A stretch of DNA of 64,000 nt. Origin: Ulota crispa. Lineage: Eukaryota; Streptophyta; Bryopsida; Orthotrichales; Orthotrichaceae. A program made the position numbers and the translations under genes. Position 1 is the first letter of the stretch. The number at the start of each line of letters is the position of its first letter. Shown here piece after piece: positions 1 through 10,541 of the stretch. The notes beneath the pieces are model-generated. The model was not told where the DNA came from. It saw nothing but the letters and a program-made list of their open reading frames with translations, and searched no databases. The stretch is from NCBI GenBank assembly GCA_963920765.1, contig OY987251.1, positions 6,946,501 to 7,010,500 on the forward strand, written 5' to 3'.

Positions 1-788
1 GATCATGAGGGTGTTAAAACTGCAAAAATAACTTGGGGTATTTCAATCCTCTTTTCACATGTTGAATCTTAAACATTGGTCACCAAAAAAATATAAGTTT
101 AGAGGACATTACATACATAACTCAAATCACCTTATGGCTTTTCAAAATCTCTTCTATAATTTTTTTTAATGAGTTTCTAGTGTAAATTTTTCTCTAAAAT
201 CTAATGTATTTGAGGCTCATTTCCAAGAGCTCTCAACATTACAAAAAGTCAAGACCATTGCACAAAATCTTGAATAGAAAAATCATAATCAATCATTTTC
301 AAAATTGGATTTTTGATGCTGAAACTCTACTTCAAAAAGAATAATTCTAAAATATAAACTACTAAAAATAGCAACTGTTAGGTTTATTGGATCTCAAAGT
401 ACTGTTGCAGGCAATTAGGGGTTAGGAAACTACTGGAATTGAAGTGACCTTTTTGGTTGCATTTCATGTATGTGGGCATTTAATTTTGACTCTATGTAAT
501 CTGCAAGGAACCAAAATCTTGTGATGAACATATTTCAAATAAGGCCAAATTTTGTTTTGACCGGAGAGCATTGTATGTGTAAGAGGTCAACAATTAAACA
601 AAATTGAAGAGACCCTTAAACTTTTCCAAAACTATGAACTCTAAACCTACTCAAGAATGAAAAAACAAAAAAAATAAAAAAAAACAAAATGTGAGGCACC
701 AAACATTATACCAAATTTTGCAATAGCTGGGGTTATTTATGCCGACATTGTTCCAAGGGACGGCAATATGGTAGATCTAAGTTCCCCG
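1..788. other. AT-rich intergenic stretch, nothing recognised
   Basis: I see no coding frame, splice pattern or repeat here that I can support. The base composition is AT-rich with short A-runs, like the other non-genic stretches of the window. It ends at a TTAA site that begins the candidate piggyBac-type element. Confidence 0.5.
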
Positions 789-1666
789 TTAACCCTTAAA
801 CTTTGGTCGGGGTCCCTGGGTATTCTACCGTATCTGGAAAATACGGTTGGGCGTGAATTTCGGGGAGCCACGTGTGGGCCGCAATTGAGTGTTGTCCCTA
901 ATCCAATGGCTGATTTTTGTTGGGCCTTTTGGGTCTGACAAGTGAGCCCGCCCGAAGCTGTGGAAAGTCGGCGTATCCATACACCATGCGCTGGCGTGTT
1001 GGGATGTGGGTGCCCGCTGATGTGGCCAGCCCACCTGGCTAATTGAACATTGAAGTTGGGAGTCAGGGGCGGGCGGGGTATTTGGTGTTGTTAGGCGGTC
1101 TTCTTCTGCCTCCGACCACCGTAACGCTTCCTCTGTGTTTTTCAACGATAAAGGCTGAAAGAGTAGCGCTGCAACCAACGTGCATAGCAAAAAAAAAAGA
1201 GACCCGGTGTACCTCTACTCTATGTAACAAACTGCATTTCAAAAGAAATTGAAAAATGCCAAACCTTCACGGTTTTATAGAATGTGGAGTTCAAGTTTCA
1301 CAAACAAAAATTTGACCTCTACGGTCTTCTAGTTCATAACAGCCAAGACAATTACAAACATGGACCTAGGTAATGCATAGCCTGCATTTCCATGGTTCGT
1401 AACTCCTACAAACACTACATGCAAAAAGTGTCATTGCAAAGAGCTTCAGTCTCGGCTTCCTAGTCGTGACTGGTTTACTCGACTCCGACAGTACAAAAAA
1501 CCGGAAGGAAGCCTAGCGTGACCGCATCCTCCATTGGCATGCCCCAGGAGTTGCTGTTGATTGGAAATCACGCTTAGGCGCCTTTGTCAGTTTGAAACCG
1601 ATCGGATGATGAACAACCTACAATGCTATACTGCCTAACAAAAAAGCTGAAGGAAGAAAACTAGCA

Positions 1667-4092
1667 TCATGCCATACAGTGGGAAACCCACTTCAACAGC
1701 CTAGTTATTTGGTTTACACGGCGCCTGCTCATGGCTAAAGACAAACCGTTGCACCAAATGAAATGGCGTTGTTGATGGCCCCCGCAAGCCCTGGTCACAC
1801 TGCTTTGTTGGCCAATATGTACGCATGCTGAGTGTGCATTGCTCCAAAACAAGCCCCCTTGCAAACAAAAACTCCACCGCACCCTGTGCACAACCGCCTA
1901 GTTTGTCGGTTGCATACTCGGCATTGGCGACAAAGCTGCCGAGGATGTCCCAAACTAAAGTGTAGGCCTCCCGCAGCGAGGTTACAAAGAGGGCCACGAA
2001 TCTAAGCTGGGGCAATCTTGGGGCGAATAAGCTCTTCTACTAAGGAATAGTGCCACAATAAGCACGACTTCACAAATAAACCCAATGTGCAACGATCAAA
2101 TGCACACAAAATACAAGAACTCAACAAAATGGAATCCAATACAAACAAGAAGAGATGGTGCCACTAGTTGTGGCTCTGTAGCTGAGTGGTATAGTCTTGG
2201 CACTGCTGATCCACCAAATTCGCCCCTCGCATCCCCGCTTGGTACTGCAACAATATTGGTGAAGTAGGAAAGTCCACCCGCTCTCTCCCAATCCAATGTC
2301 TTGCAAATGAATCTTTCCCAACTAGATCACATGCCGTCGACAGAAGGAACACAGGCTTTGCATCCATCCAGCAAATGGCGGCTATGGTGCGGCTGCGATG
2401 CATCTTCACCACCAAATGGCCTTGCTTGGACAAGTCCGTATGTGCAAATCTTGCAAGGCTTGGAGGAAACCCCTTCCTTATCTTCTTGCAGGTCCTTGTT
2501 GCCCAGAATCCACGTTGCAAAAGCTCCATGAAAAAACGCGGGGACATGAAGAAGTTATTGGTAATAACAACGTGTCCGAGTCCCTCCAAGATGGCCACTG
2601 CTGTCAAAACAGCATCTTTGCCAACCGAATCTCCCTCACACCTCTCACTATTGGCACCCAAGTAAACCATAATGTTTGATACATACCTGCACATGGGAAC
2701 AATGTGATTCATTACAACCTCTTCGAATCACAGAAAACCCATTACAACCAAACTTTCATTAGGTTAGAACCCCACAAGTGATTTTTCAAAAAACGCTTGC
2801 CTCCACATTTTTAGAACTACTGCAGCAATTGGAATATCAACTTGAATCCTAAATCCCATCATTCAATGAAAAATAAGCGGCTGAAATAGTAGGAGAGGAA
2901 CCAAAACTTATGAACCACAGAATTCAATGAAAATGAAAGGTTGAAATAATAGAAAACAAACCAAAAATTTTCAATTGCATGATTCAATGGAAAGTGCTCT
3001 GATATATTTTAGTACCTACTCTCGGAGTTCGCTAGGGCCCACACCTTCACTCCAAACTTCACGAGCTTTGATTTCATGTATTGGCGGATGTTGCAAAATC
3101 GGCTCTTATAGGGGATCACAATTTCATCAACGGTGACAACTCGCTTGTTGTTGTATACAGCCTGTGAGATCTTAGTGAATGATTCACAAAGCCATTGGGT
3201 TTTACAAATTTTGTCATAAGTTGGGTCAATTCGGTCACTGACAACTTTGTTGTTGTCCACCAAGTGTACACACCTGACAATGGCCTCAAAGCGATCCCTG
3301 TGCATAGCTTCGGAGATGAGGGGGCAAGTGTAAAAGGACCGCTGGTTCCAGTAGCATCAAAGATGCGGGAGTTTTTTTAGACCCATGAGTATCAGGATTC
3401 CGAACCAAGCAAGTAGTTCTTCTACGTCAATTGGTTTCCAATTCCAACGGCCGTTAGTAAGTGATGCATCCAATTTTGAAGGTTGCTCCGCATATCTGGA
3501 CCAACAAATTTCAAGCGCCAGGCGTTTGTATGTTAGGGAGAACTTCAAAACAAACATAGGCCACGCAAAGTAGACAAGGATGACATTGCCCTAATAACAA
3601 CGACGATACAATCTTGACCTCCCTGCCTACCACATTCAAATGGGGATGAAGCGCAAGTATTTTAAAAGAAAAACCGAACCTATTTGTCTCCTGCACTATG
3701 CAATGCAATGTTTCTGGTGGCCAAAAGCAGCAGAAGTACTTCATTGGACGATCTGACATTGGCTTCATTGGGCTAGGTGCTAGTCCCAAGAAGTTTAGGA
3801 TATCTTGCTTCAACAACGTAGACAAGTGTTGCCATTGATCATCAGTAAACAGTCTATCAAATTGCCAACCGTTGAGATCCTCCTTGGAATCATACATCCC
3901 TAGCTCTCGCAATGGGTCCTTGTTATAATCCTCTTGATCTATGTCAAAGGCCATCCCCGTGTTGGCGTTGTCAACGTCAAAGTTGTCGTATTCCGCCGTC
4001 CACTTAGGATTCTCGGAGGAGGACTCTTTTGCTGCCGGCGCCAAATCTTCAACTACGACACTTTCCATGTTGTTGACTTCTTTGGTAAACAA
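1667..4092 (-). pseudogene. Decayed piggyBac-type transposase (DDE_Tnp_1_7)
   Basis: Several minus-strand frames line up in order as one piggyBac transposase. An acidic N-terminal region (4092-3511) is followed by the segment with WKPIDVEELLAWFGILILMG (3557-3357), the family's W.pi...El..f.Gi.i.MG motif. Next come RFEAIVRCVHLVDNN and VDEIVIPYKSRF (3305-3009), carrying the first catalytic Asp in VDE. The segment 2712-2164 contains FMELLQRGFWATRTC, LLSTACD and DQQCQDYTTQLQSH, which are strongly piggyBac/PGBD4-like. A Cys-rich C-terminal part follows (about 2015-1667) with further frame changes. At the second catalytic Asp the sequence reads ITNNFF where families have a D before NFF, and the third site reads GANLVDQ where GVDLVDQ is usual, so two of three catalytic acids appear replaced by Asn. 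With the frameshifts, this is a dead copy. The family call is firm; exact exon joins are not resolved. Confidence 0.85.
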
Positions 4093-4702
4093 TGTACGTT
4101 AAATCCCCTCCCCAAAACTTGCATTGCAACCAATGGTATCAGGCATTGAAATGGAGCAAGTGCGTATGGCCCCATCAAAATGTAAGGTGAAGGCACGCAT
4201 GCCTAAGACACGATGGTAGAGCAAAGACTTGCCTGCATTAGAAATAACCTGGCCATCGTTCACCAAGAACAAATCTAGTTCTGATATCTGAACTTGGACG
4301 TTGACAAGCTATTTTCTGGGCAAAACATTCCTTGGCAAAGATCAAACTGAGGAAGGTAATGCACAAAAACTGGGAACATGGTCTGTGGTTGAATAAACCG
4401 TAGTAGGAAAACACAAAGGTTGTGAATGGGGTTACTTGTAGAGTGGATGGGCCCTTTTGGCCAGTCTATCATAGTGACAAAGTCACCCTTCTCTTCAACA
4501 AAGCCTTCAATCATTGGCATGTTTCCTGCAATGTCAACAGCGGCGGGAGCACAGGGTATTGTCCCAAGGGCGTTGGCTGTCCATCGTGTTGCAACGGGGC
4601 TCCTTTCTCTGAGCTCAATTTGAAAAGGCTTCTACCTTGGAGGTGCTTTTCGCCTCTACGCTGATAACTTGATTTGTTACTTGCCACTACCGCTATCCTG
4701 GT

Positions 4703-6440
4703 TGAAATCTCTCCATCATGTAGATACTTGTTATTTATTTATGTTTGTGTTGATTTCAATAAATCAATAGTTGTGGCAAAATGGGTGATTGTGGTGAGGA
4801 CCACAGTTTAGTGATAGTGCAGCGGCCATAGCTTCTAGTACACTGCGTCGTCTTGTCATATGCACAGTTCAGGGGGGTAGGTAGCGGGTTGGCTGGACCA
4901 ATTTCCTGCCTCACTAGCTGCCAAGTCGTGGCTTGCCATCATCGCTTAACGAGTCCGATGGGGTTCATATTCGGACAGGTGGGCGGCCAGAGACGACCGC
5001 TTCTCCAACCAACCAAGTTTATGACTTGGCGACTGAAGATAAGCGTTTGACGCTATTATATGTCTGCAAGGGCACGTGGCTACTTTATGGTGGTGTTTAT
5101 TTTGTAATTTAATCATTTTATATGTTTATCTAGATGTTTTAGAAGGCTCATATATTTTGCTTTTGTTTGAATAAAAAAATACTAAGGATTTAGAAGTGAA
5201 CGGGAAAGGTGTGAAAGAAAAAAAGGTTTGACATCTATAGTGGAGTTAGGATAAAGAAGGGCATGAGCTGATGTGTCCTACCTCCCTACCTTAGATAGGG
5301 TCAATATTATGGAGAGATTCTTTAGTAGTTGGAAGTTAGTGTTTGAGTGTTGGTGAAAAGAGGGGAGAAATCTCGAAACTTTGAGGAGAGAGACTTTTTG
5401 TGTATACATGATTTTGAATTAAAATTTGAGGAAATTGTTGCTAGTGTGATTACCTTTCTAAAATGAGTTTGCAAGTTTGATTTGAAGTTGTGATGCAAAA
5501 GTTATGAGTGTTTGAATTTTGGAGTCAAAAAGCTAAACTATGAAGAAAGGATGAAACTTTGACAAGCCATAGCTTATGATTTATATATCATTTTGCAACA
5601 AGATTTGAAAGGAGCGTTTATTTTAGTCTTAGCTCTCTAGAAAGTCCTTAAACTCAAGATTTGAAGCTTGGAAGAGAAAATTATGAAGGTGTGAAGGATT
5701 GGAGGTGTGAAAGATTGGAGATGGCTGCCCTTTTATTATAAGAAGGCCAAAACTTTGAAAAGCTACAACTTTTAGACAATATAAAATTTTCTTTTCAAAA
5801 TTTTAGGAGTAATATTATGTTGTTACAGCTTTTTGTATTGTCTTCAATTTTTTCATTTAAAGTCTTATTGAAGAAGTTATAGTGTGTAGGAGTTGGGGGT
5901 TTGGGTGCTCTCTAAAAAAATTGAGACCCACACTTTGATTGACTAGAAATTTTGGACGGAGGTGTATTTTGAAGTGAAAATTGTAGGAGTTGTAGCTAGT
6001 GATATCATCTTTTTAAATTGATATTACGTTTCTATGGGTGATGTGTAGAACAAAAGTTATAGAGGTTTATAGAGGCTGTGTTTAGTTTGCAAGCAGGAAG
6101 AAAAGCTTCTACTTTGAACCCGCATAACTTTTGGACGGTAGCTTAGATTGAGTTGAATTTCAAATGGACATTAGAAGGTTAAAAGAGCTTTCCAAATTGC
6201 TATTGCACTTAGCATTTAGATCTTTGAACCATCTGTGGCACCAGATAGAAGGTTGCAACCTTTCTATGATTTGTTATTTGTGATTTCTTCATTGTTTTTA
6301 TTAAAACATAAAGACTTGAAGACATGAAGACTGAAGATTTGAAGAGCAAAGATCAAGACCAAAGACAATTTTAGTCAGCAATGCACGATCGCAGCGAGAC
6401 ACCTTGCTTGTTCCCAAAGCGCACTCCTCTCAACCCGACA
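4703..6440 (+). repeat. LTR-like dispersed repeat, copy 1
   Basis: This segment is repeated in the same orientation at 60670-62840 with extensive, clearly recognisable similarity over its whole length. Similarity starts at TGAAATCTCTCC here and TGAAGATCCCTCC there, and stops after AACCCGACA and AACCTGACA. The unit therefore begins with TG and ends with CA, as LTRs do. Flanks differ completely and I see no 5-base target duplication or primer-binding site. A solo LTR or a non-autonomous element are both possible. It holds no long ORF. Its position inside the piggyBac candidate makes it younger than that element. Confidence 0.6.
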
Positions 6441-7852
6441 CCGCAGGGATGTTGCAAGCCCACGTCCTCATTGCTTGACTCAATACTGCCTCTGAATTTG
6501 AGGGCAAGATTGTCTGATCTCTTCTTCGTCAGTCCTTGTCCTCTTTTCCAACAATGAATCTTCTGGCAAATCGCCTCTTCTAACTATCTTTGGCTGACAA
6601 TTACGTTGGGGTGATCCCAGGACATTGGCAGAGGTTGAGGACTTGCTTCCATATGAAGAACAAAAAATTTGGAATGCTTGCCCTTCATTGGCATGGTCTC
6701 CTCCCAAGTGTGCGCGCGGCAGGACGGGCTTCCAGGTGGCGTTAGAAAAGACTCATGGCTCCCAAACAGGGGATTCTCACCCATCACAGCAACAAGTTGT
6801 GTAGGTGCTTGAAATTTGATTACAAGAATTCCAGCTAAACCCAGCAAGCACGATTGGAGCATTGGAGCTGGAGTTGTCGCATCCAATGCTTGATTCTCTT
6901 GTCCTAAACCACCATCAAGGGACGTTGAAGCCTGACCATGCTTCCTTGCTGCCACATTCTTCATGCGCGCTGCAGCCCGCTTCTTTGCTTCCGATTGCAA
7001 CCACGCCATACTCACAATTGTCGGGGTCCGAGAATAATTTGCTTCGGATAATTTGGTTGATCTCACTTCCAAAACCCCTTTGGATTGTTCTCCTCTTACC
7101 GGGCCGTCCAACCAAGAGTCCGTTGGATGTGTCTTCGAAAGAAATAACAAAGCCAAACATGCTCTCGCGTAAGAGGCTTCCTATGAGTGCGGGGTGGTGG
7201 TGGTATGGTGCACAACCAGTGCACATCCATAAATAAGAGAATGTGCACCTGCTACGCGCTGCTGGCTCCACGGGAACGCGCCCAAGCTCGCAGGATGTTG
7301 GCTTGCTCATATAAGTGCAAAGGCACTTTTGGCTGCTCCATTTTGATAGCGTGGAAGCAGCGCCTAAACGTAGCATCTAAAAGTGCCTAACAAAATCTCA
7401 GCCCACAACGACGCTTCATCAATTCTGCCGCCGCAACATCTTATCCTCAAATTGCACTGAAATCTCCTAGATAGGCTCCCACCATTGTGGCTGAAGCACA
7501 GGAGTAGCACAAATCACGAAACTCCAATTGGCTAACCTAAATTCAATACAACAACAATCCGCGCCATAATTACAACGCAATTGACGGTGCATCCTTCCAA
7601 TCTCATTGTGTTGCCCTAACATTTCCCAAGCAAATCGCAATGGAGAGCTGTAAACTAAAAGCAAAGAATCCAAAGCTTACAGTCCTACCAACGTTCATAT
7701 GCTCTCGCCACCCGCTGACAACAGCTAAACCCAGGCAAGCACCCTTCTTGCCAGGTAAGCATTGCGTGGACCCCAAAAATGCCAGGTGAACTGCGATACA
7801 TAGAATACAAAACCCTATGGCCGCAAAGGGTCTTCTTGGCATTTAGGGGTTA
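6441..7852 (-). other. Right part of the TTAA element; unrecognised open frames
   Basis: Two overlapping minus-strand frames stay open here (7376-6915 and 7156-6584). They read like a once-coding region: one holds an Ala/Lys/Arg-rich stretch (AKKRAAARMKNVAARKHG) and the other SLLRESMFGFVISFEDTSNG. I do not recognise either. A short stretch around 6855-6880 resembles, in opposite orientation, the sequence around 46740-46800, suggesting a shared repeat. This could be a second gene of the TTAA element or captured sequence. GC is higher here than in the surrounding DNA. Confidence 0.3.
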
Positions 7853-8102
7853 ATGAGTAGGAACAAGCCATACTCAATTAGTCATGTTCAATTACGTAGC
7901 CAATTAGATTCATAGTTCATATGCAAAATCTTACATTCTTTATTCATTCTGATACAAACATGCTCCATTTATAAATTATGATGGACTTTATACTTATCAC
8001 TAATTGTGGCTTCAAACATCATGTGTGGTATTTCAATATTATATGTGACATTTTATTGAATAAGGTGTTAAGAGCACCTACACTCTTGAATGTGCATTAA
8101 AC

Positions 8103-8338
8103 CACTACAAGAAATGGTGTCTTAATTGACATGTTTGTATTGACTAAATGTGTCCAAAATGACAAAAAGACTGTCGAATTGAACAATTTGTGTACATTCA
8201 ACCATGTTAATTTGGACATATTTTTGTCATTTTTGATTGTTTTCCTTGTATTGAACGAGGTTGGAATTGATCCCAAATTCTCTAATCATTGCACATCCAA
8301 TTTCAAACTTGTTGGACTTGGCCTAAACCAAAAAGTTA
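8103..8338 (+). mobile_element. Isolated CACTA-type terminus
   Basis: The sequence CACTACAAGAAATGGTGTC at 8103 is a textbook CACTA terminal motif. It is followed by a run of short ATTGACA/AATGACA and TTTTGTCA repeats in both orientations, as expected for subterminal transposase-binding repeats. I could not find a matching inverted end downstream, so this is probably a truncated copy. The TTAA MITE at 8339 sits at its far side. Confidence 0.4.
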
Positions 8339-8587
8339 TTAACCCCTGAGCGCCTGGAGTTGAAACAAGGAAAGCCAAACCAGCTAGTGAATGTAACACA
8401 TTGTGCAACAAATTTTGACGTACCACTCCCTTCCTAAACCCTACATCCCTTCTCAGCTTCATTATGGCCCCTACTCCGTCAAGCTCGGGTACAATGTACA
8501 CCGTGGTACAAGCCCATGTCAACTGAGGAGACCTGATTTTTCAATTTTAACCAATGGGATTCCATCAATGGGGCGTCCAAGGGTTAA
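8339..8587. mobile_element. 249-bp TTAA-flanked MITE (piggyBac-like ends)
   Basis: The left end reads TTAACCCCTGAGCGCC and the reverse complement of the right end reads TTAACCCTTGGACGCC, so the termini match at about 13 of 16 positions and both include TTAA. The size and lack of coding capacity fit a MITE. The first seven bases are the same as at the ends of the piggyBac candidate nearby, so mobilisation by that family is a reasonable inference. Confidence 0.5.
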
Positions 8588-9494
8588 AGGACAAGAGAGT
8601 TCTATGGCAAAGCATCAACTATGTATATGATAAATGAAGAGGTGAAGCTTGTATCATGGTGAAGCATAACGTCATCAAGGCTTGTTTTGATGCATCTTCT
8701 TACCCCTTAAACGTCGTATTGACCAATTTGTGGCTTCTAGATGACTGAAAATTGTTGTAGACAGTGGAATAATATTGTTTTTCATCTGAGATTCCATTGG
8801 GATATAGTTAATGTAGTCTATAATATGTAGATGAATAGTTTTTGCATGCACAATGTTCACAAGAGGTCCCACTTGCCAATTGAGTAGTAAAGATGCACCA
8901 TTGTGTAGTGTATTTGATGTTTTGAGGATCTTTTTACCAACACTCAATATAAGTTACTAAAACAATGTGTATTGCGTTTGAGCATAATTAGTAATAGAGA
9001 GTTTACCAAGTCTAGTTTCCTCAAGTACTTTGAGTTCTTGGAAAAATTTAAGTTTTGAAATCCTTATTCCTATCATAAGTTTAATGCCTATTACCATGGG
9101 ATGGTTACTTTTTCTAATTTTAGTAACATGGGAAAAAAAAAATTGGGTTGATCTTCATTGTGATTCCAATCTATGGTAAAAAAATGGCATAATTGAATAC
9201 ATTTTGTAATTGATATGAATTTCTTTAGCATTTGTTTCAAAAAAATACAATAATTTCAAACTTTCACCAAAATTTACGAATATTTTTTATACTTGTAGTA
9301 TGCACATACCTTCTTCTATTAAAATTGTAATATTGAATTTTGATGTTTATTATGTTGCCAAAGTAACTTCTGAAAAATGATTATAATTCCACATAAAATC
9401 CATGGTTATAGGCTCGTCTTTTAATGGTTAACTAACAGTTATTATTATCTAGCTATTACTCATGAGACTTGGTCCTTTTGTCTATTTTTGGAGC
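8588..9494. other. AT-rich stretch upstream of the kinase remnant
   Basis: No element ends or recognisable domain seen. A 90-residue minus-strand frame (8947-8675) is open but resembles nothing I know. Earlier exons of the plus-strand PfkB gene would be expected here, but I could not identify any. Confidence 0.35.
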
Positions 9495-10541
9495 AGAAAC
9501 ACACAAAAGACACCTCCACCTAGTACTACTAAAAATGAAACAGGAATGAATTTCATTCACTTTTCCTACGCTACCTGCTTCCATTTTCAACTTGAGCGGA
9601 GCCGGTGATAGTTTAGTAGCAGGAACAATGGTAGCTCTCTCCTCAAGTGAAGACATTTCTAGTGCTTTGGCTCATGGTGTTTTTGTATCTAAATGGGCGG
9701 TTGGATCTGATTCCAATGTCTCACCAAATTTGGATCACGAGATAGTATCAGGCAAGTCTTTTTTCCCTCTCTTAATCCTTTTACCCCTATTGTCTAGTTT
9801 TGATCAGACTATACAAAATACTTCCAATATTTCAACCCCCTTCTCCAAAATGTCATCCACCCAATTGCAGTTCTATTGAACAACTTTGCACTACTTGGGT
9901 TGATGAAAAATTTCAACACTCAATCCATGTTAGTACGTTAGTAATTTAGTAAACTAAACCCAAAAATAAATAACTAGAAGTTCACAATGGCGTACTGGCC
10001 GGGTAATTTACACCAAATAGTGCATTTAGGTTGCCTTAACAATTAGGTTGCCTTACCTTGGCAGAGTTACCTCATGACTCATCCTTGGTCACTTGGAAAG
10101 GCATGCAACTCTCTTTAGGCTATAACTAATTCCTCATTTTATCTAAAGTTTTGGCTTCCCTACTCCCTAGCTTTGCCACTTATTGCTATGCCCAACATTT
10201 GCTTGCTTCCTCCATTGTTTATCTTAGTAATTATTGAAAAAAGTTACCATAGTCATGATAAATGTTCAAGTAGTGCAAAATGTGAAGAAATTAGTATGGG
10301 GCAACCCAAACACACTATTTTGTGTAGTTTATTGAACAAATGCTAAGTATAATTAGGAATCAATCCTCTTCTTGCAAAATTGTTTGTTTTTGATGTTGAT
10401 TGTCTAGTATAGTGGTCACTCCTTGTGAGGTTTTGAAAACCTCTCTTCCTTTTAATCTTGACGCCTTATTTGTGATGGTGTATTCATATTGCAGATGGTG
10501 TAAAGACGGTGACATCGATGGCTCAAAGATTAGTGTTGTGA
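9495..10541 (+). pseudogene. PfkB-family kinase remnant, last two exons (pseudouridine-kinase-like)
   Basis: PfkB kinases phosphorylate sugars or nucleosides; plant pseudouridine kinase of the peroxisome is the member this most resembles. The penultimate exon (9495-9751) encodes PTLPASIFNLSGAGDSLVAG, whose GAGD is the PfkB signature 2 with the catalytic Asp, followed by a helix-rich tail ending near HEIVSG. Upstream of that motif the open frame is shifted by one base, and an extra T in the run at 9561-9564 would explain it. The exon ends at CAG followed by GCAAGT, an acceptable GC-AG donor. After an intron the sequence TTGCAG at 10489-10494 leads into a short exon (10495-10541) reading DGVKTVTSMAQRLVL and a stop, which has the length and shape of the family C-terminus. 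The intron contains a 318-bp MITE. The 5' exons were not found, so this is a fragment or a dead gene. Domain call firm, subfamily inferred. Confidence 0.7.
10009..10326. mobile_element. 318-bp MITE in the kinase intron
   Basis: The left terminus reads TACACCAAATAGTGCATTT and continues into GGTTGCC. The reverse complement of the right terminus reads TACACAAAATAGTGTGTTT and then GGTTGCC, so the 27-base ends match at about 23 positions. There is no coding capacity. Partial copies of both ends occur at 30190-30300 and about 32145-32180. I see no clear target duplication. Confidence 0.55.

Larger units (their letters stand above)
789..7853 (-). mobile_element. Candidate piggyBac-type element with TTAA ends, interrupted by a later insertion
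   Basis: The left end reads TTAACCCTTAAACTTTGG and the reverse complement of the right end reads TTAACCCCTAAATGCC. Both start with TTAA, the invariant piggyBac target, and share about 12 bases with one mismatch. A decayed piggyBac transposase lies between them on the minus strand, which supports the pairing. About 1.7 kb of the interior (4703-6440) is an LTR-like repeat found again at 60.7 kb and is a nested insertion; without it the element would be about 5.3 kb. The terminal repeats are short and the pairing is inferred, so the boundaries are less certain than the transposase itself. Confidence 0.5.

Noticed and set aside
2171..2215. tRNA-like A-box (TAGCTGAGTGG)
   Set aside because: It lies within the conserved piggyBac coding motif on the other strand, has no B-box and does not fold as a tRNA by eye.
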